Origin: UBA2966 sp965242505
GTDB lineage: Bacteria > Pseudomonadota > Alphaproteobacteria > UBA2966
Direction of reading: 5' to 3'
DNA length: 64,000 bases
Assembly: GCA_965242505.1 (NCBI GenBank)
Contig: OZ251449.1
Coordinates: 1,178,001 to 1,242,000, forward strand
Below, in pieces: positions 18,905 through 28,050 of this stretch (positions are counted from its first letter, which is position 1; the number at the start of each line of letters is the position of its first letter). The notes beneath the pieces are model-generated. The model was given only the letters and a program-made list of their open reading frames with translations. It had not been told where the DNA came from and did no database searches. A program made the position numbers and the translations under genes.

Positions 18905-18975
18905 CCCTGGCGCGACCCCCACCCCGACCCTCCCCCTGCAAGGGAGAGGGAGAATAAAGGGGAGGTCGGGAGGAA
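18905..18975. repeat. Dispersed CCCTCCCCC...GGGAGGG palindrome between convergent genes
   Basis: A single copy of the repeat found in the 12.7-14.1 kb array: GGCGCGACCCCCACCCCGAC followed by CCTCCCCCTGCAAGGGAGAGGG. It sits between the ends of the permease gene and clpA and may act as a bidirectional terminator hairpin; there is no U-tract, so that role is inference. Confidence 0.6.
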
Positions 18976-18978
18976 CCG

Positions 18979-21300
18979 TTATCCGGCCAGGGCCGGCGCC
19001 CTGGATCCGCTCCGTCCCCCCTTGCCGGAACCCTGGGGACGCGCGGGCTCCTCGTACTCGAAGACGATCCCGTCGTCCTCGACGTCCACGGTGACCCGCC
19101 CACCGTTCTCGAGCTTGCCGAACAGCACCTCCTCGGACATCGGCCGCTTGACGTGCTCCTGGATGACGCGGCCGAGCGGCCTGGCGCCGAACGCCCGGTC
19201 GTACCCCTTCTCGCCCAGCCAGCGGCGGGCCGCGTCGGTGGCGGCGATCTCGACGTTGCGGTCCTGCAACTGGGCCTCCAGCTGCAACAGGAACTTGTCG
19301 ACGATCCGCATCATGATCTCGGGAGTCAGGTGCGCGAAGGCGATGGTGGAATCCAGCCGGTTCCGGAACTCCGGCGTGAACAGCCGCCTGATCGCCTCCT
19401 CGTCCTCGCCCTCCCGCAGCCCGCGCTCGAACCCGATGGACTGCCTGGCCATCTCCTGCGCGCCGGCGTTGGTCGTCATGACCAGGATCGTGTTGCGGAA
19501 GTCGACCGACTTGCCGTTGTGGTCGGTCAGCTTGCCGTGGTCCATGATCTGCAACAACAGGTTGAAGACGTCGGGGTGGGCCTTCTCGATCTCGTCGAGC
19601 AGCAGCACCGCGTGGGGATGCTGATCGATGGCGTCGGTCATCATGCCGCCCTGGTCGAACCCCACGTATCCGGGCGGCGCGCCGATCAGGCGGGACACCG
19701 TGTGCCGCTCCATGTACTCCGACATGTCGAAGCGGACGAGCTCCACGCCCATGAGGTCGGCGAGCTGGCGCGCGACCTCGGTCTTGCCGACGCCCGTCGG
19801 ACCCGAGAACAGATAACAGCCGATGGGCTTCTCGGGTTCCCGCAACCCGGCCCGGGCCAGCTTGATCGCGCTCGCCAGGGCGACGATCGCCTTGTCCTGT
19901 CCGAAGACCACCGCCTTCAGGTCGCGATCGAGGGTCCGCAGGACCTGCTTGTCGTTCTTGGACACCGACCGCGGGGGAATGCGGGCGATCTTGGCGACGA
20001 CCGTCTCCACCTCCCGGACCCCCAGCGTCTTGCGCCGCCGGTTGGCCGGCTTCAGCATCTGCGCGGCGCCGGTCTCGTCGATGACGTCGATGGCCTTGTC
20101 GGGCAGCTTGCGGTCGTGGATGTGGCGGGCCGCCAGCTCCACCGCCGAGCGGATCGCCTCCGCGGTGTAGCGGACCTTGTGGTGCTCCTCGAAACAGGGC
20201 TTGAGGCCCCTGAGGATCTTGACCGCGTCCTCGATGGACGGCTCGTTGACGTCGATCTTCTGGAACCGGCGCAGCAACGCCCGGTCCTTCTCGAAGTAGC
20301 CGCGGTATTCCTTGTAGGTGGTCGACCCGATGCAGCGCAGCGCCCCCGCCTGGAGGGCCGGCTTCAGGAGGTTCGACGCGTCCATCGCGCCGCCCGACGT
20401 GGCGCCCGCGCCGATGACCGTGTGGATCTCGTCGATGAACAGGATGGCGCTCCCGTGGTTCTCGACCTCGGCGATCACCGCCTTGACCCGCTCCTCGAAA
20501 TCGCCGCGGTAGCGCGTTCCCGCCAGCAGCGCGCCCATGTCGAGGGCGAAGATCGTCCCGTCGGAGAGCACCTCGGGGACGTCCCCCTCGAAGATGCGGC
20601 GCGCCAGACCTTCGGCGATGGCGGTCTTGCCCACGCCGGGGTCGCCCACGAACAGCGGGTTGTTCTTGGACCGCCGGCAGAGGATCTGGATCGTCCGGTC
20701 GACCTCGTCCCGGCGGCCGATCAACGGGTCGATGTTCCCGTTCTCCGCCTTCTCGTTCAGGTTGACGCAATAGGCCTCGAGGGCGTCGCCGCCCTGCCCG
20801 CTCCCGTCCTCGTCCGCGTCCTCCTTCGCGCCCCGCGCGGCGCGGGCCTCGGACATGCCGGAGACCTTCGCGACGCCGTGCGAGATGAAGCTGACCGCGT
20901 CGAGACGGGTCATGTCCTGCTTCTGAAGGTAATAGACCGCGTGCGATTCGCGCTCGGAGAACACGGCGACGAGCACGTTGGCGCCGGTGACCTCCTCGCG
21001 CCCCGACGACTGGACGTGTATCAACGCCCTCTGAATGACGCGCTGGAACCCCGCGGTGGGCTTGGGACCCTCGTCGTCGTCGACGATCAGTCCGTCGAGG
21101 TCGCCGTCCAGGTGCGAACCCAGATCCCGGCGCAACGCCTCGACGTCGACGCCGCAGGCCTTCAGAACGGCGACGGCGTCGTCGTCCTCGGTCAGGGCCA
21201 GCAGGAGATGCTCGAGCGTCGCGTATTCGTGGCGGCGCTCGCCGGCGAGCGCCAGCGCCCGGTGAAGGCTCTTCTCAAGGCTGTTCGAGAAACCCGGCAC
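18979..21300 (-). CDS. clpA: ATP-dependent Clp protease ATP-binding subunit ClpA
   Basis: A 773-residue class I Clp/Hsp100 unfoldase that feeds substrates to ClpP. The N-domain (two Clp-N repeats, about residues 1-145) begins with MPGFSNSLEKSLHRAL. AAA1 has Walker A GDPGVGKT and AAA2 has GPTGVGKT, with GFDQGG pore-side and QEHVKRPMSEE C-terminal motifs. Full length for ClpA, and there is no ClpB-type coiled-coil middle domain. It begins 1 bp after clpS ends; the clpS-clpA order is the usual proteobacterial arrangement, with ClpS delivering N-degron substrates to the ClpA N-domain. Confidence 0.97.
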   Translation of the reverse strand: MPGFSNSLEKSLHRALALAGERRHEYATLEHLLLALTEDDDAVAVLKACGVDVEALRRDLGSHLDGDLDGLIVDDDEGPKPTAGFQRVIQRALIHVQSSGREEVTGANVLVAVFSERESHAVYYLQKQDMTRLDAVSFISHGVAKVSGMSEARAARGAKEDADEDGSGQGGDALEAYCVNLNEKAENGNIDPLIGRRDEVDRTIQILCRRSKNNPLFVGDPGVGKTAIAEGLARRIFEGDVPEVLSDGTIFALDMGALLAGTRYRGDFEERVKAVIAEVENHGSAILFIDEIHTVIGAGATSGGAMDASNLLKPALQAGALRCIGSTTYKEYRGYFEKDRALLRRFQKIDVNEPSIEDAVKILRGLKPCFEEHHKVRYTAEAIRSAVELAARHIHDRKLPDKAIDVIDETGAAQMLKPANRRRKTLGVREVETVVAKIARIPPRSVSKNDKQVLRTLDRDLKAVVFGQDKAIVALASAIKLARAGLREPEKPIGCYLFSGPTGVGKTEVARQLADLMGVELVRFDMSEYMERHTVSRLIGAPPGYVGFDQGGMMTDAIDQHPHAVLLLDEIEKAHPDVFNLLLQIMDHGKLTDHNGKSVDFRNTILVMTTNAGAQEMARQSIGFERGLREGEDEEAIRRLFTPEFRNRLDSTIAFAHLTPEIMMRIVDKFLLQLEAQLQDRNVEIAATDAARRWLGEKGYDRAFGARPLGRVIQEHVKRPMSEEVLFGKLENGGRVTVDVEDDGIVFEYEEPARPQGSGKGGRSGSRAPALAG

Positions 21301-21301
21301 G

Positions 21302-21634
21302 TCAGTCCTTCTCCATCGTGCATTGCAGGGGATGCTGGTTCCGGCGGGCGACGTCCACCACCTGGTTGACCTTGGTCTCGGCGATCTCGAAGGTGTAGAC
21401 CCCGCACACGCCGATGCCCTTCTGGTGCACGTGCAACATGATCTGCGTCGCCTCGTCGCGGCCCTTGTGGAAGATACGCTCGAGAACGCGCACCACGAAC
21501 TCCATGGGCGTGTAGTCGTCGTTCAGGAGAAGCACCCTGTACATCGAGGGCTTCTTCGTCTCGGTCCTGGCGTCGGCGACGACGATCGTCCCCAGGCCGC
21601 CGTTCCCGTCGCGATCCGTCTCCCTGTTCGACAT
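21302..21634 (-). CDS. clpS: ATP-dependent Clp protease adaptor ClpS
   Basis: A 110-residue adaptor that binds N-degron substrates and hands them to ClpAP. The core is intact: KKPSMYRVLLLNDDYTPMEF, then the Thr/Met-rich binding pocket FVVRVLERIFHK and GVCGVYTFEIAETKV. An upstream ATG at 21670 would add 12 residues, but its purine-rich stretch touches the start codon; the ATG at 21634 gives the usual family length and is preferred. It is co-transcribed with clpA, separated by 1 bp. Confidence 0.95.
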   Translation of the reverse strand: MSNRETDRDGNGGLGTIVVADARTETKKPSMYRVLLLNDDYTPMEFVVRVLERIFHKGRDEATQIMLHVHQKGIGVCGVYTFEIAETKVNQVVDVARRNQHPLQCTMEKD

Positions 21635-21881
21635 GGCGAGGTTCCCGCCGGCAACATGCAACCGGAGCATCCCCTATCAAAGACCTGTTTTCGGGGTCGG
21701 CGCAAGACCCCGAAGACGGTCCGGGCGCCGGGCGCTTCCGCCGATCGGAAGGTCGCCGCGCGCCCGGACCGTCGCGCCGCGGCGCCCGAGACTCTCCCGA
21801 GACTCCATTGCGGCGCGCGAAGCGAAAATCAAGGGAATCCCGCGCCATTGCCAATAGAACGCGCATTTCCTCAAATAACGA

Positions 21882-21911
21882 TTGGACACGGAATCGTTCT
21901 TTTACTATACT
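21882..21911 (+). promoter_or_regulatory. Sigma70-like promoter upstream of the carboxypeptidase gene
   Basis: TTGGAC at 21882-21887, an 18-bp spacer, and TATACT at 21906-21911, in a locally AT-rich stretch 42 bp before the TTG start. The rest of the 21671-21952 intergenic region shows nothing else recognisable; the clpS promoter should lie in it on the other strand. Confidence 0.55.
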
Positions 21912-21952
21912 ATCCTGATTGCCGGGCCTGAACGCGATCGGGGAGAGGGAAT

Positions 21953-23275
21953 TTGTTCGCGAGGCTCATGACCGCGGGCGCGTCGCGCGCGCTCGCGTTC
22001 CTGTCGAATCGCGCCAGCGGGCGCACGCCCGCGGTCCGCGTCCGGAGAGCCTGCCGCCGGGCGGTCCTGGCGGCGGCGATCGCGGTCGCGGCGGCGGTGG
22101 GGCTCGCCGGTTCCGAAAGCCTCGCCGCCCGCTACAAGGCCATCGTCGTCGATGCCGATACGGGCAAGGTCCTCTTCTCGAGACACGCCGACAAACGCCA
22201 CTATCCGGCGTCGTTGACGAAGATGATGACCCTGTACCTCGTTTTCGAGGCCCTCGAGTCCGGCGGGCTCGCCCTCGACCAGCGCGTCCGCGTCTCCCGG
22301 CGCGCGGCGGGCCAGACGCCGTCGCGACTCGGGTTGAAGCCCGGACGCTCGATCTCCGTGAAACACGCCGTCCTGGCGATGATCACGAAATCGGCGAACG
22401 ACGCCGCGACGGTCCTCGCCGAGGCCGTCGGCGGAACCGAAGTGAACTTCGCCAACAGGATGACGCGGACGGCGCGGCGGATCGGCATGAAGAACACGGT
22501 GTTCCGCAACGCGACCGGGCTGCCCAACCGGCGCCAATACAGCACGGCGCGGGACATGACGATCCTGGCGCGGCGCCTGCACGACGACTTTCCCCAGTAC
22601 TACCACTACTTCTCGACGAGAAGCTTCAAGTGGGGGAAACGGACCTACGTGAACCACAACAAGCTGCTCAGGACCTACAAGGGCGTGGACGGACTGAAGA
22701 CCGGCTACATCCGGGCGTCGGGCTTCAACATCGCGACCTCGGCCCGGCGCGACGGCAGGCGCGTCATCGGCGTCGTTCTCGGAGGGCGCACGTCGGCATG
22801 GCGCAACCGCCAGATGGCGTACCTCCTGAACGTCGCCTTCAAGAGGCTGAAGGCGTCGCAGCGCGTGGCGAAGCGCGGAACGGCCGGGCGGAAGGCGGTC
22901 GCGTCGCTCCGGATTCCCGCTCCGAAACCCCGGTCGTCCAAACTGGACCTGCTGAGATCGAAGCCGCCCGCGCCGGTCATGACGGCGGGCGCGCGGGAGA
23001 CGGGCGACTGGGGGATTCAGGTGGGGACGCACTGGACGCGCCGCCTCGCCCTGCGGAAGGTCCGGAAGGCGGCAGAGGCCCTGCCGGACCTGCCCGCGTC
23101 CGTGCGCGCCACGGTCGACCGGACGTCCGCGGGCCCGCGCCGGCTCTACCGGGCCCGCCTGTGGGGACTCAGCGAACGACTGGCGCGGGACGCCTGCCGC
23201 CGGCTCACCGTCCGCCGGCTCGCCTGCGCGCCGGTTCGGCCGAAGGGCGGCCTCGTGATCATCGCCAGCAACTGA
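21953..23275 (+). CDS. D-alanyl-D-alanine carboxypeptidase with C-terminal SPOR domain
   Basis: A 440-residue penicillin-binding protein of the peptidase S11 (DacA/C/F) family that trims stem-peptide D-Ala in the periplasm. All three active-site motifs are present: SxxK as S87-LT-K90, SxN as S147-A-N149, and KTG at 249-251. An N-terminal membrane or signal segment lies near residues 36-55. The C-terminal stretch from about 355 (WGIQVGTHWTRRLALRKV) is an SPOR-like domain, which in this family binds denuded septal glycan. The TTG at 21953 is favoured by GGAGAGGG at 21941-21948; ATG at 21968 is the alternative. Convergent with psuG. Confidence 0.93.
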   Translation: MFARLMTAGASRALAFLSNRASGRTPAVRVRRACRRAVLAAAIAVAAAVGLAGSESLAARYKAIVVDADTGKVLFSRHADKRHYPASLTKMMTLYLVFEALESGGLALDQRVRVSRRAAGQTPSRLGLKPGRSISVKHAVLAMITKSANDAATVLAEAVGGTEVNFANRMTRTARRIGMKNTVFRNATGLPNRRQYSTARDMTILARRLHDDFPQYYHYFSTRSFKWGKRTYVNHNKLLRTYKGVDGLKTGYIRASGFNIATSARRDGRRVIGVVLGGRTSAWRNRQMAYLLNVAFKRLKASQRVAKRGTAGRKAVASLRIPAPKPRSSKLDLLRSKPPAPVMTAGARETGDWGIQVGTHWTRRLALRKVRKAAEALPDLPASVRATVDRTSAGPRRLYRARLWGLSERLARDACRRLTVRRLACAPVRPKGGLVIIASN

Positions 23276-23305
23276 ACCCGGCGCATCCGTTTCGCCTTCC
23301 GGCTC

Positions 23306-24244
23306 TCACTCCCGACAGGCGATGAGGGCCGCCGCGAGACGGCCGGCAAGCGCCGCGTTGTTCGCCGCGAGCGCCCTGTTGCACGCGACCGTTCGCCCGC
23401 CCGACGAACGATGCAGGGATTCGAGGACGTAAGGCGTCACGTCCGACCCGGCGATTCCCTCCTCCGCCGCCCTCGCGAGCGCCTCGCCGACCCAGCGCTC
23501 CAGGTCCGCGGACGGCAAGGCCGCCTCGTCCGGCGGCGGATTGCAGACCAGCACGCCGGACCGCAGCCCCAACGCGCGCTGGCGCGCCACCGCGGCCGCC
23601 AGACTCCCGACGTCGCCGAAGGCGTGGCGCAGGGGAATCCCGCTGGACGCCGCGTAGAAGGCCGGGAACTCGCTCGTCCCGAACCCGTACACCGGCACGC
23701 CGAGAGATTCCAGGGCCTCGACGGTGGCGGGCAGGTCCAGAAGCATCTTGGCCCCGCTGCCGACGACGGCGATGGGCGCGCGCGACAGGGCCAGAAGATC
23801 GGCGGAGACGTCGGGCGCCCCCGGCCCCCCGGCCCCCGGCGTTCCCCGCCGGCGGTGAACGCCGCCCAGCCCGCCGGTGGCGAACACGTCGATCCCGGCT
23901 TCCGCGGCCAGCGCGATGCTCGCCGAAACGGTGGTCGCCCCGTGACCGCCGCCGGCGCAGACCGCGGCGATATCGGCGATGCCGCACTTCCGCGCCGTCC
24001 CGCCCCGGGCGATGATCTCGACGGCGGCGGCGTCGAGGCCGACGCGGACCTCCCCGGCGACGACGGCGATCATGGCGGGGACCGCGCCGACGCCGCGCAC
24101 CGATTCGGACAGCGCCCGAGCCGCCTCGAGGTTCTCCGGATAGGGAAACCCGTGGGCGACGATGGTCGACTCCAGAGCGACGACCGGGACGCCGGAGGCG
24201 AGCGCCCGCCGCACCTCCTCCGAGACCCTCGGCGCACCGCTCAT
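23306..24244 (-). CDS. psuG: Pseudouridine-5'-phosphate glycosidase
   Basis: A 312-residue enzyme that reversibly splits pseudouridine 5'-phosphate into uracil and ribose 5-phosphate. Conserved residues are visible: E25 in VVALESTIVAHGFPYPEN, the FATGGLGGVHR block, D149 in DVSADL, K166 in GSGAKMLLD (Schiff-base lysine in the E. coli enzyme), and the C-terminal CNRALAANNAALA. A short Gly/Pro/Ala-rich insertion (GTPGAGGPGAP) replaces the usual loop before DVSADL. No psuK kinase is adjacent; the gene is the last of a sugar-nucleotide operon, 36 bp after the phosphomannomutase gene. It may use nucleotide-derived substrate directly. Confidence 0.93.
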   Translation of the reverse strand: MSGAPRVSEEVRRALASGVPVVALESTIVAHGFPYPENLEAARALSESVRGVGAVPAMIAVVAGEVRVGLDAAAVEIIARGGTARKCGIADIAAVCAGGGHGATTVSASIALAAEAGIDVFATGGLGGVHRRRGTPGAGGPGAPDVSADLLALSRAPIAVVGSGAKMLLDLPATVEALESLGVPVYGFGTSEFPAFYAASSGIPLRHAFGDVGSLAAAVARQRALGLRSGVLVCNPPPDEAALPSADLERWVGEALARAAEEGIAGSDVTPYVLESLHRSSGGRTVACNRALAANNAALAGRLAAALIACRE

Positions 24245-24280
24245 GAAACCCCTCCTCGCGCCAACGGACCCTGCGGCGAC

Positions 24281-25666
24281 TCAACCGGGAAGCCGTATCC
24301 CGCTCCTGGCCAACTCGGCTTCCAGGGCGGACCTGACGCGGGACAGCGCGGCCTCGTCCCGGGCCTCGCACCGCGCCGCCAGCGCGGCCTGCGTGTTCGA
24401 GGCGCGGAGCAGCCACCAGCCGTCCTCGGACGTCACGCGGACGCCGTCGATGTCGTTTATCCGCCGGCCCTCGGACACCAGACGGTCCCGCACCTCGGCA
24501 ACGACGCCGAACTTCCGGTCGTCCGGACAGTCGAAGCGTATCTCCGGGGTGTTGGCGAGCGTCGGAAGCCGGTCGCGCAGGGCCGACAGGCTTTCGCCCG
24601 ACCCCTCGATCGTATTGAGGAGTCTCACCGCGGCGTAGGCGGCGTCGTCGAATCCGTAATACGCATCCGCGAAGAACAGATGGCCGGACATCTCGCCGGC
24701 CAAGGGAGCGCCGGTCTCGACCATCCTGGCCCTGATGAGGGAGTGGCCCGTCCGCCACATCATGGGGTCGCCGCCCAGGCGCGCGATCTCGTCGAAGAGG
24801 ACCTGGCTCGACTTCACGTCGGCGATCACCGCGGCGCCGGGCCGCGCCGCCAGGACGTCGCGCGCCAGCAGCGCCAGCAGCAGGTCCGCCCAAACGACGC
24901 GGCCCCGGTCGTCTATGACGCCGATGCGGTCGCCGTCGCCGTCGAACGCGACCCCGACGTCGCGCGATCCTTCCTCGACGCGCCGCCGGAGCTGCGCGAG
25001 GTTCGCCTCCACCGTCGGGTCCGGGTGGTGGGAGGGAAACGTTCCGTCGATGTCTCCGTTGATCACGTCGTGCCGCCCCGGCAGCCGACGCGCCAGCGCC
25101 CGCGCGACCTCGCCCGCCGCGCCGTTGCCCGGATCCCAGACGACCTTCAGCCCGCCCCGTCCGCGATAGGCCGCGGCCAGCGTTTCGACGTAGGCGTCGA
25201 ACACGTCGGCGTCCTCGATTCGTCCGCCGCCGGCCCGGGGCGCGCCCGCCGCCGCGAGGTCGCCCAGCCGCCTGATGCCGTCGCCGTAGAACGGACCGCT
25301 CCCCAGCATGAACTTGAACCCGTTGTGCTCGGGCGGATTGTGCGACCCCGTGACCATGACGCCCGCGTCCGCCCGCAGACGATGGACCGCGAAATAGAGC
25401 ATGGGCGTCGGTCCCCGACCGACGCGCAGGACCGATGCGCCGGCCGACGCCAGCCCCTCGGCCAGCGCCGCCTCGAGCGCCGGCGACGTGAGCCTGCCGT
25501 CGAACCCGAGGCAGATCGTCGGCCCGGTCCCCCGGTCCGCGGCGACCGTCGCGGCGAAGGCGCCGCCGATCGCCAGCGCGTCGTCGGCCCCCAACGTCTC
25601 GCCGACGACGCCGCGGACGTCGTACTCGCGAACGATGGACGGGTGAAGCGGGCGGCCCGCGGTCAC
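24281..25666 (-). CDS. Phosphomannomutase/phosphoglucomutase
   Basis: A 461-residue alpha-D-phosphohexomutase that interconverts hexose 1- and 6-phosphates. The GTG at 25666 overlaps the stop of ugd by 4 bp (GTGA). The catalytic phosphoserine is S108 in MVTGSHNPPEHNGFK; the metal loop is FDGDGDR; the sugar-binding loop is GEMSGHLFF; the C-terminal phosphate loop is RASNTQAAL. The AlgC/ManB type can act on mannose or glucose phosphates, which fits its place between ugd and psuG in a galU-ugd operon making nucleotide sugars for exopolysaccharide or LPS. Confidence 0.93.
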   Translation of the reverse strand: MTAGRPLHPSIVREYDVRGVVGETLGADDALAIGGAFAATVAADRGTGPTICLGFDGRLTSPALEAALAEGLASAGASVLRVGRGPTPMLYFAVHRLRADAGVMVTGSHNPPEHNGFKFMLGSGPFYGDGIRRLGDLAAAGAPRAGGGRIEDADVFDAYVETLAAAYRGRGGLKVVWDPGNGAAGEVARALARRLPGRHDVINGDIDGTFPSHHPDPTVEANLAQLRRRVEEGSRDVGVAFDGDGDRIGVIDDRGRVVWADLLLALLARDVLAARPGAAVIADVKSSQVLFDEIARLGGDPMMWRTGHSLIRARMVETGAPLAGEMSGHLFFADAYYGFDDAAYAAVRLLNTIEGSGESLSALRDRLPTLANTPEIRFDCPDDRKFGVVAEVRDRLVSEGRRINDIDGVRVTSEDGWWLLRASNTQAALAARCEARDEAALSRVRSALEAELARSGIRLPG

Positions 25667-27012
25667 TCGGCCGCCTCGGCGCCGGTTGCGCGATCCTCGG
25701 GCGGCGTATGCGGCCGCCCGACCGAGCGGTAGTCGAAGCCGGCGGCGGCCATCTCCGCCGGGTCGTAGATGTTGCGAAGATCGACCAGCACCGGCGACGC
25801 CATCAGCGCCCGGACCCGGCCCAGATCGAGCGCCCGGAACTCGTTCCACTCGGTCACGATGACCAGCGCGTCCGCGCCCTCCATGGCGCCGTACGCGTCG
25901 TCGCACCACGTCACGCCATCGAGAAGCCCGCGGGCTTCGTTCATGCCTTCCGGGTCGTAGACGCGAACCGCCGCCCCGGCCCTCCGCAACGCCGGAACGA
26001 TCTCCAGGCTCGGCGCCTCGCGCATGTCGTCGGTGTTGGGTTTGAACGTGAGGCCCAGGACGGCGACGCGCTTTCCGGCGACCGAACCGCCGCACGCCGC
26101 CGCCACCCTGTCGGCCATGCGGCGCTTTCGCGCCTCGTTCGCGACGGCGACGGCCGCGACGATCCGGCTGGGCGCGCCCGACTCCTCGGCGGTCCGGCGC
26201 AAGGCCGCGGTGTCCTTTGGAAAGCAGCTGCCCCCGTAACCCGGCCCCGCGTGAAGGAACTTCGATCCGATCCGCCGGTCGAGCCCCATGCCGCGGGCCA
26301 CGTCCTGGACGTCGGCGCCCACCTTCTCGCAGACGTCCGCCATCTCGTTGATGAACGTGATCTTCGCCGCGAGGAACGCGTTGGCCGCGTACTTGGTGAG
26401 CTCCGCCGTTTCCAGCGTGGTGTACAGCATCGGCGTTTCCATCAGGAACAGCGGCCGGTAGATCTCCCGGAGCGCCTCGCGCGCCCGTTCGGAGGCGGTC
26501 CCGACGACGACCCGGTCGGGACGCATGAAGTCGTCGATCGCGGAGCCCTCGCGCAGAAACTCGGGGTTGGACGCCACGTCGAAGTCGGCATCCGGGCGCC
26601 GCGCCGCGATGAGCGCCTGCACTTTCCGCCCGGTCCCGACCGGCACCGTCGATTTCGTGACCACGACCGCGTACCCCTCCAGCGCGTCGGCGATCTGCTC
26701 GGCGGCGCCGAAGACGTACTGGAGGTCGGCGTGCCCGTCGCCGCGCCGGCTGGGCGTTCCGACCGCGATGAAGACGGCGTCCGCCGCCGCGACCGCCGGC
26801 GCCAGCTCCGTGGAGAAGGAGAGGCGCCCCGCCCGGACGTTGCCGGCGACCAGCTCGTCGAGCCCCGGCTCGTAGATGGGAATCTCGCCGCGCGCCAGCC
26901 GCGCGATCCTGTCGGCGTCCATGTCGACGCACGCGACCTCGGCGCCGAATTCGGAGAAGCAGGCTCCGGACACGAGCCCGACGTACCCCGCGCCGATCAT
27001 CGCGATGCGCAT
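25663..27012 (-). CDS. UDP-glucose 6-dehydrogenase
   Basis: A 449-residue enzyme that oxidises UDP-glucose to UDP-glucuronate with two NAD+. The Rossmann motif GAGYVGLVSG opens the protein; the catalytic thiol is C263 in GPGYGGSCFPKD; the conserved ASNPEFLREGSAI and FKPNTDDMREAPS are present. Full length. It starts 61 bp downstream of galU, which supplies its substrate, and is translationally coupled to the mutase gene that follows. Confidence 0.96.
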   Translation of the reverse strand: MRIAMIGAGYVGLVSGACFSEFGAEVACVDMDADRIARLARGEIPIYEPGLDELVAGNVRAGRLSFSTELAPAVAAADAVFIAVGTPSRRGDGHADLQYVFGAAEQIADALEGYAVVVTKSTVPVGTGRKVQALIAARRPDADFDVASNPEFLREGSAIDDFMRPDRVVVGTASERAREALREIYRPLFLMETPMLYTTLETAELTKYAANAFLAAKITFINEMADVCEKVGADVQDVARGMGLDRRIGSKFLHAGPGYGGSCFPKDTAALRRTAEESGAPSRIVAAVAVANEARKRRMADRVAAACGGSVAGKRVAVLGLTFKPNTDDMREAPSLEIVPALRRAGAAVRVYDPEGMNEARGLLDGVTWCDDAYGAMEGADALVIVTEWNEFRALDLGRVRALMASPVLVDLRNIYDPAEMAAAGFDYRSVGRPHTPPEDRATGAEAAE

Positions 27013-27073
27013 CTAACGCGGTCTCCGTCGAGGCCCGGGACGGCGCGGCGAGTCGGACGTTCCGCCCACGGAC

Positions 27074-27952
27074 CTACAACGTCCGCGCGATGCCGCGGAC
27101 GATCTCCCGGACCTCGCCGCCCACGTCCGGCCGGGCCAGGGCGAAGGCGATGTTGGCATGGAGGAAGCCGACCTTGTCTCCGCAGTCGTAGCGCACGCCG
27201 TCGTACCTGAGGCCGTGGAACGGCGTGGATCCGAGCATCGCCGACAGGGCGTCGGTCAGCTGGATCTCCCCGCCCGCTCCCTCCGCCGCGTTCTCCAGGA
27301 AGTCGAAAACCCCGGGATCCAGTATGTAGCGGCCGATGATCGCGAGGCGGGAAGGCGCGCTCCCGGCCCGGGGCTTTTCCACCAGGCCCCTGGCCGCGAC
27401 CAGACGGCCCGTATCCGAGGCCACGTCCAGGATGCCGTATCGGGAAACGCGCTCGGCCGGGACTTCCATCACGGCGACGAGGTTGCCGCCGGTCTCCCGA
27501 TAGGCATCGACCATCTGGCTCAGGCACGGCGGGTCGGCCATGACGAGGTCGTCCGCCAGAAGCACCGCGAAGGGCTCGCCGCCGACGAGATGGCGCGCGC
27601 ACCATACGGCGTGGCCCAGACCGAGCGGCTCCGGTTGCCGGGTGTAGGCCACGGAACCGGCCGCGGGCAACCACGCCTCGATCGCCTCGACGGCGTCGTC
27701 CTTGCCCTGGGCCTCGAGCAGGCGGCGCAACTCGACGGAGCGGTCGAAGTGGTCCTCGATCGCCGTCTTGCCGCGTCCGGTGACGAAGACGAACTCCTCG
27801 ATGCCGGCCGCCCGCGCTTCCTCGACGACGTGCTGAACGAGGGGCTTGTCCACGATCGGCAGCATCTCCTTCGGCAGCGATTTGGTCGCCGGCAGGAACC
27901 GGGTTCCCAGTCCGCCGACGGGAAACACGGCCTTGCGCACGGGATTCGGCAT
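27074..27952 (-). CDS. galU: UTP-glucose-1-phosphate uridylyltransferase
   Basis: A 292-residue enzyme making UDP-glucose from glucose 1-phosphate and UTP. The nucleotide-binding signature VFPVGGLGTRFLPATKSLPKEM lies near the N-terminus, followed by DKPLVQHVVEEA and FVTGRGKTAIEDHFD. The ATG at 27952 has GGAAG about 9 bp upstream; an upstream ATG at 28024 would add a basic 24-residue tail not found in the family. It is the first gene of the galU-ugd-mutase-psuG set, about 100 bp after the J-protein gene. Confidence 0.96.
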   Translation of the reverse strand: MPNPVRKAVFPVGGLGTRFLPATKSLPKEMLPIVDKPLVQHVVEEARAAGIEEFVFVTGRGKTAIEDHFDRSVELRRLLEAQGKDDAVEAIEAWLPAAGSVAYTRQPEPLGLGHAVWCARHLVGGEPFAVLLADDLVMADPPCLSQMVDAYRETGGNLVAVMEVPAERVSRYGILDVASDTGRLVAARGLVEKPRAGSAPSRLAIIGRYILDPGVFDFLENAAEGAGGEIQLTDALSAMLGSTPFHGLRYDGVRYDCGDKVGFLHANIAFALARPDVGGEVREIVRGIARTL

Positions 27953-28050
27953 GGGGAACTTCCGCGAAAGCCGCTGCTCGAGGAGGGTACGGACGCGCCG
28001 GAGACGGCGGCGGCTTTGTGCCACGGCCGGCCTCGGGACTCAAGAGCGGC

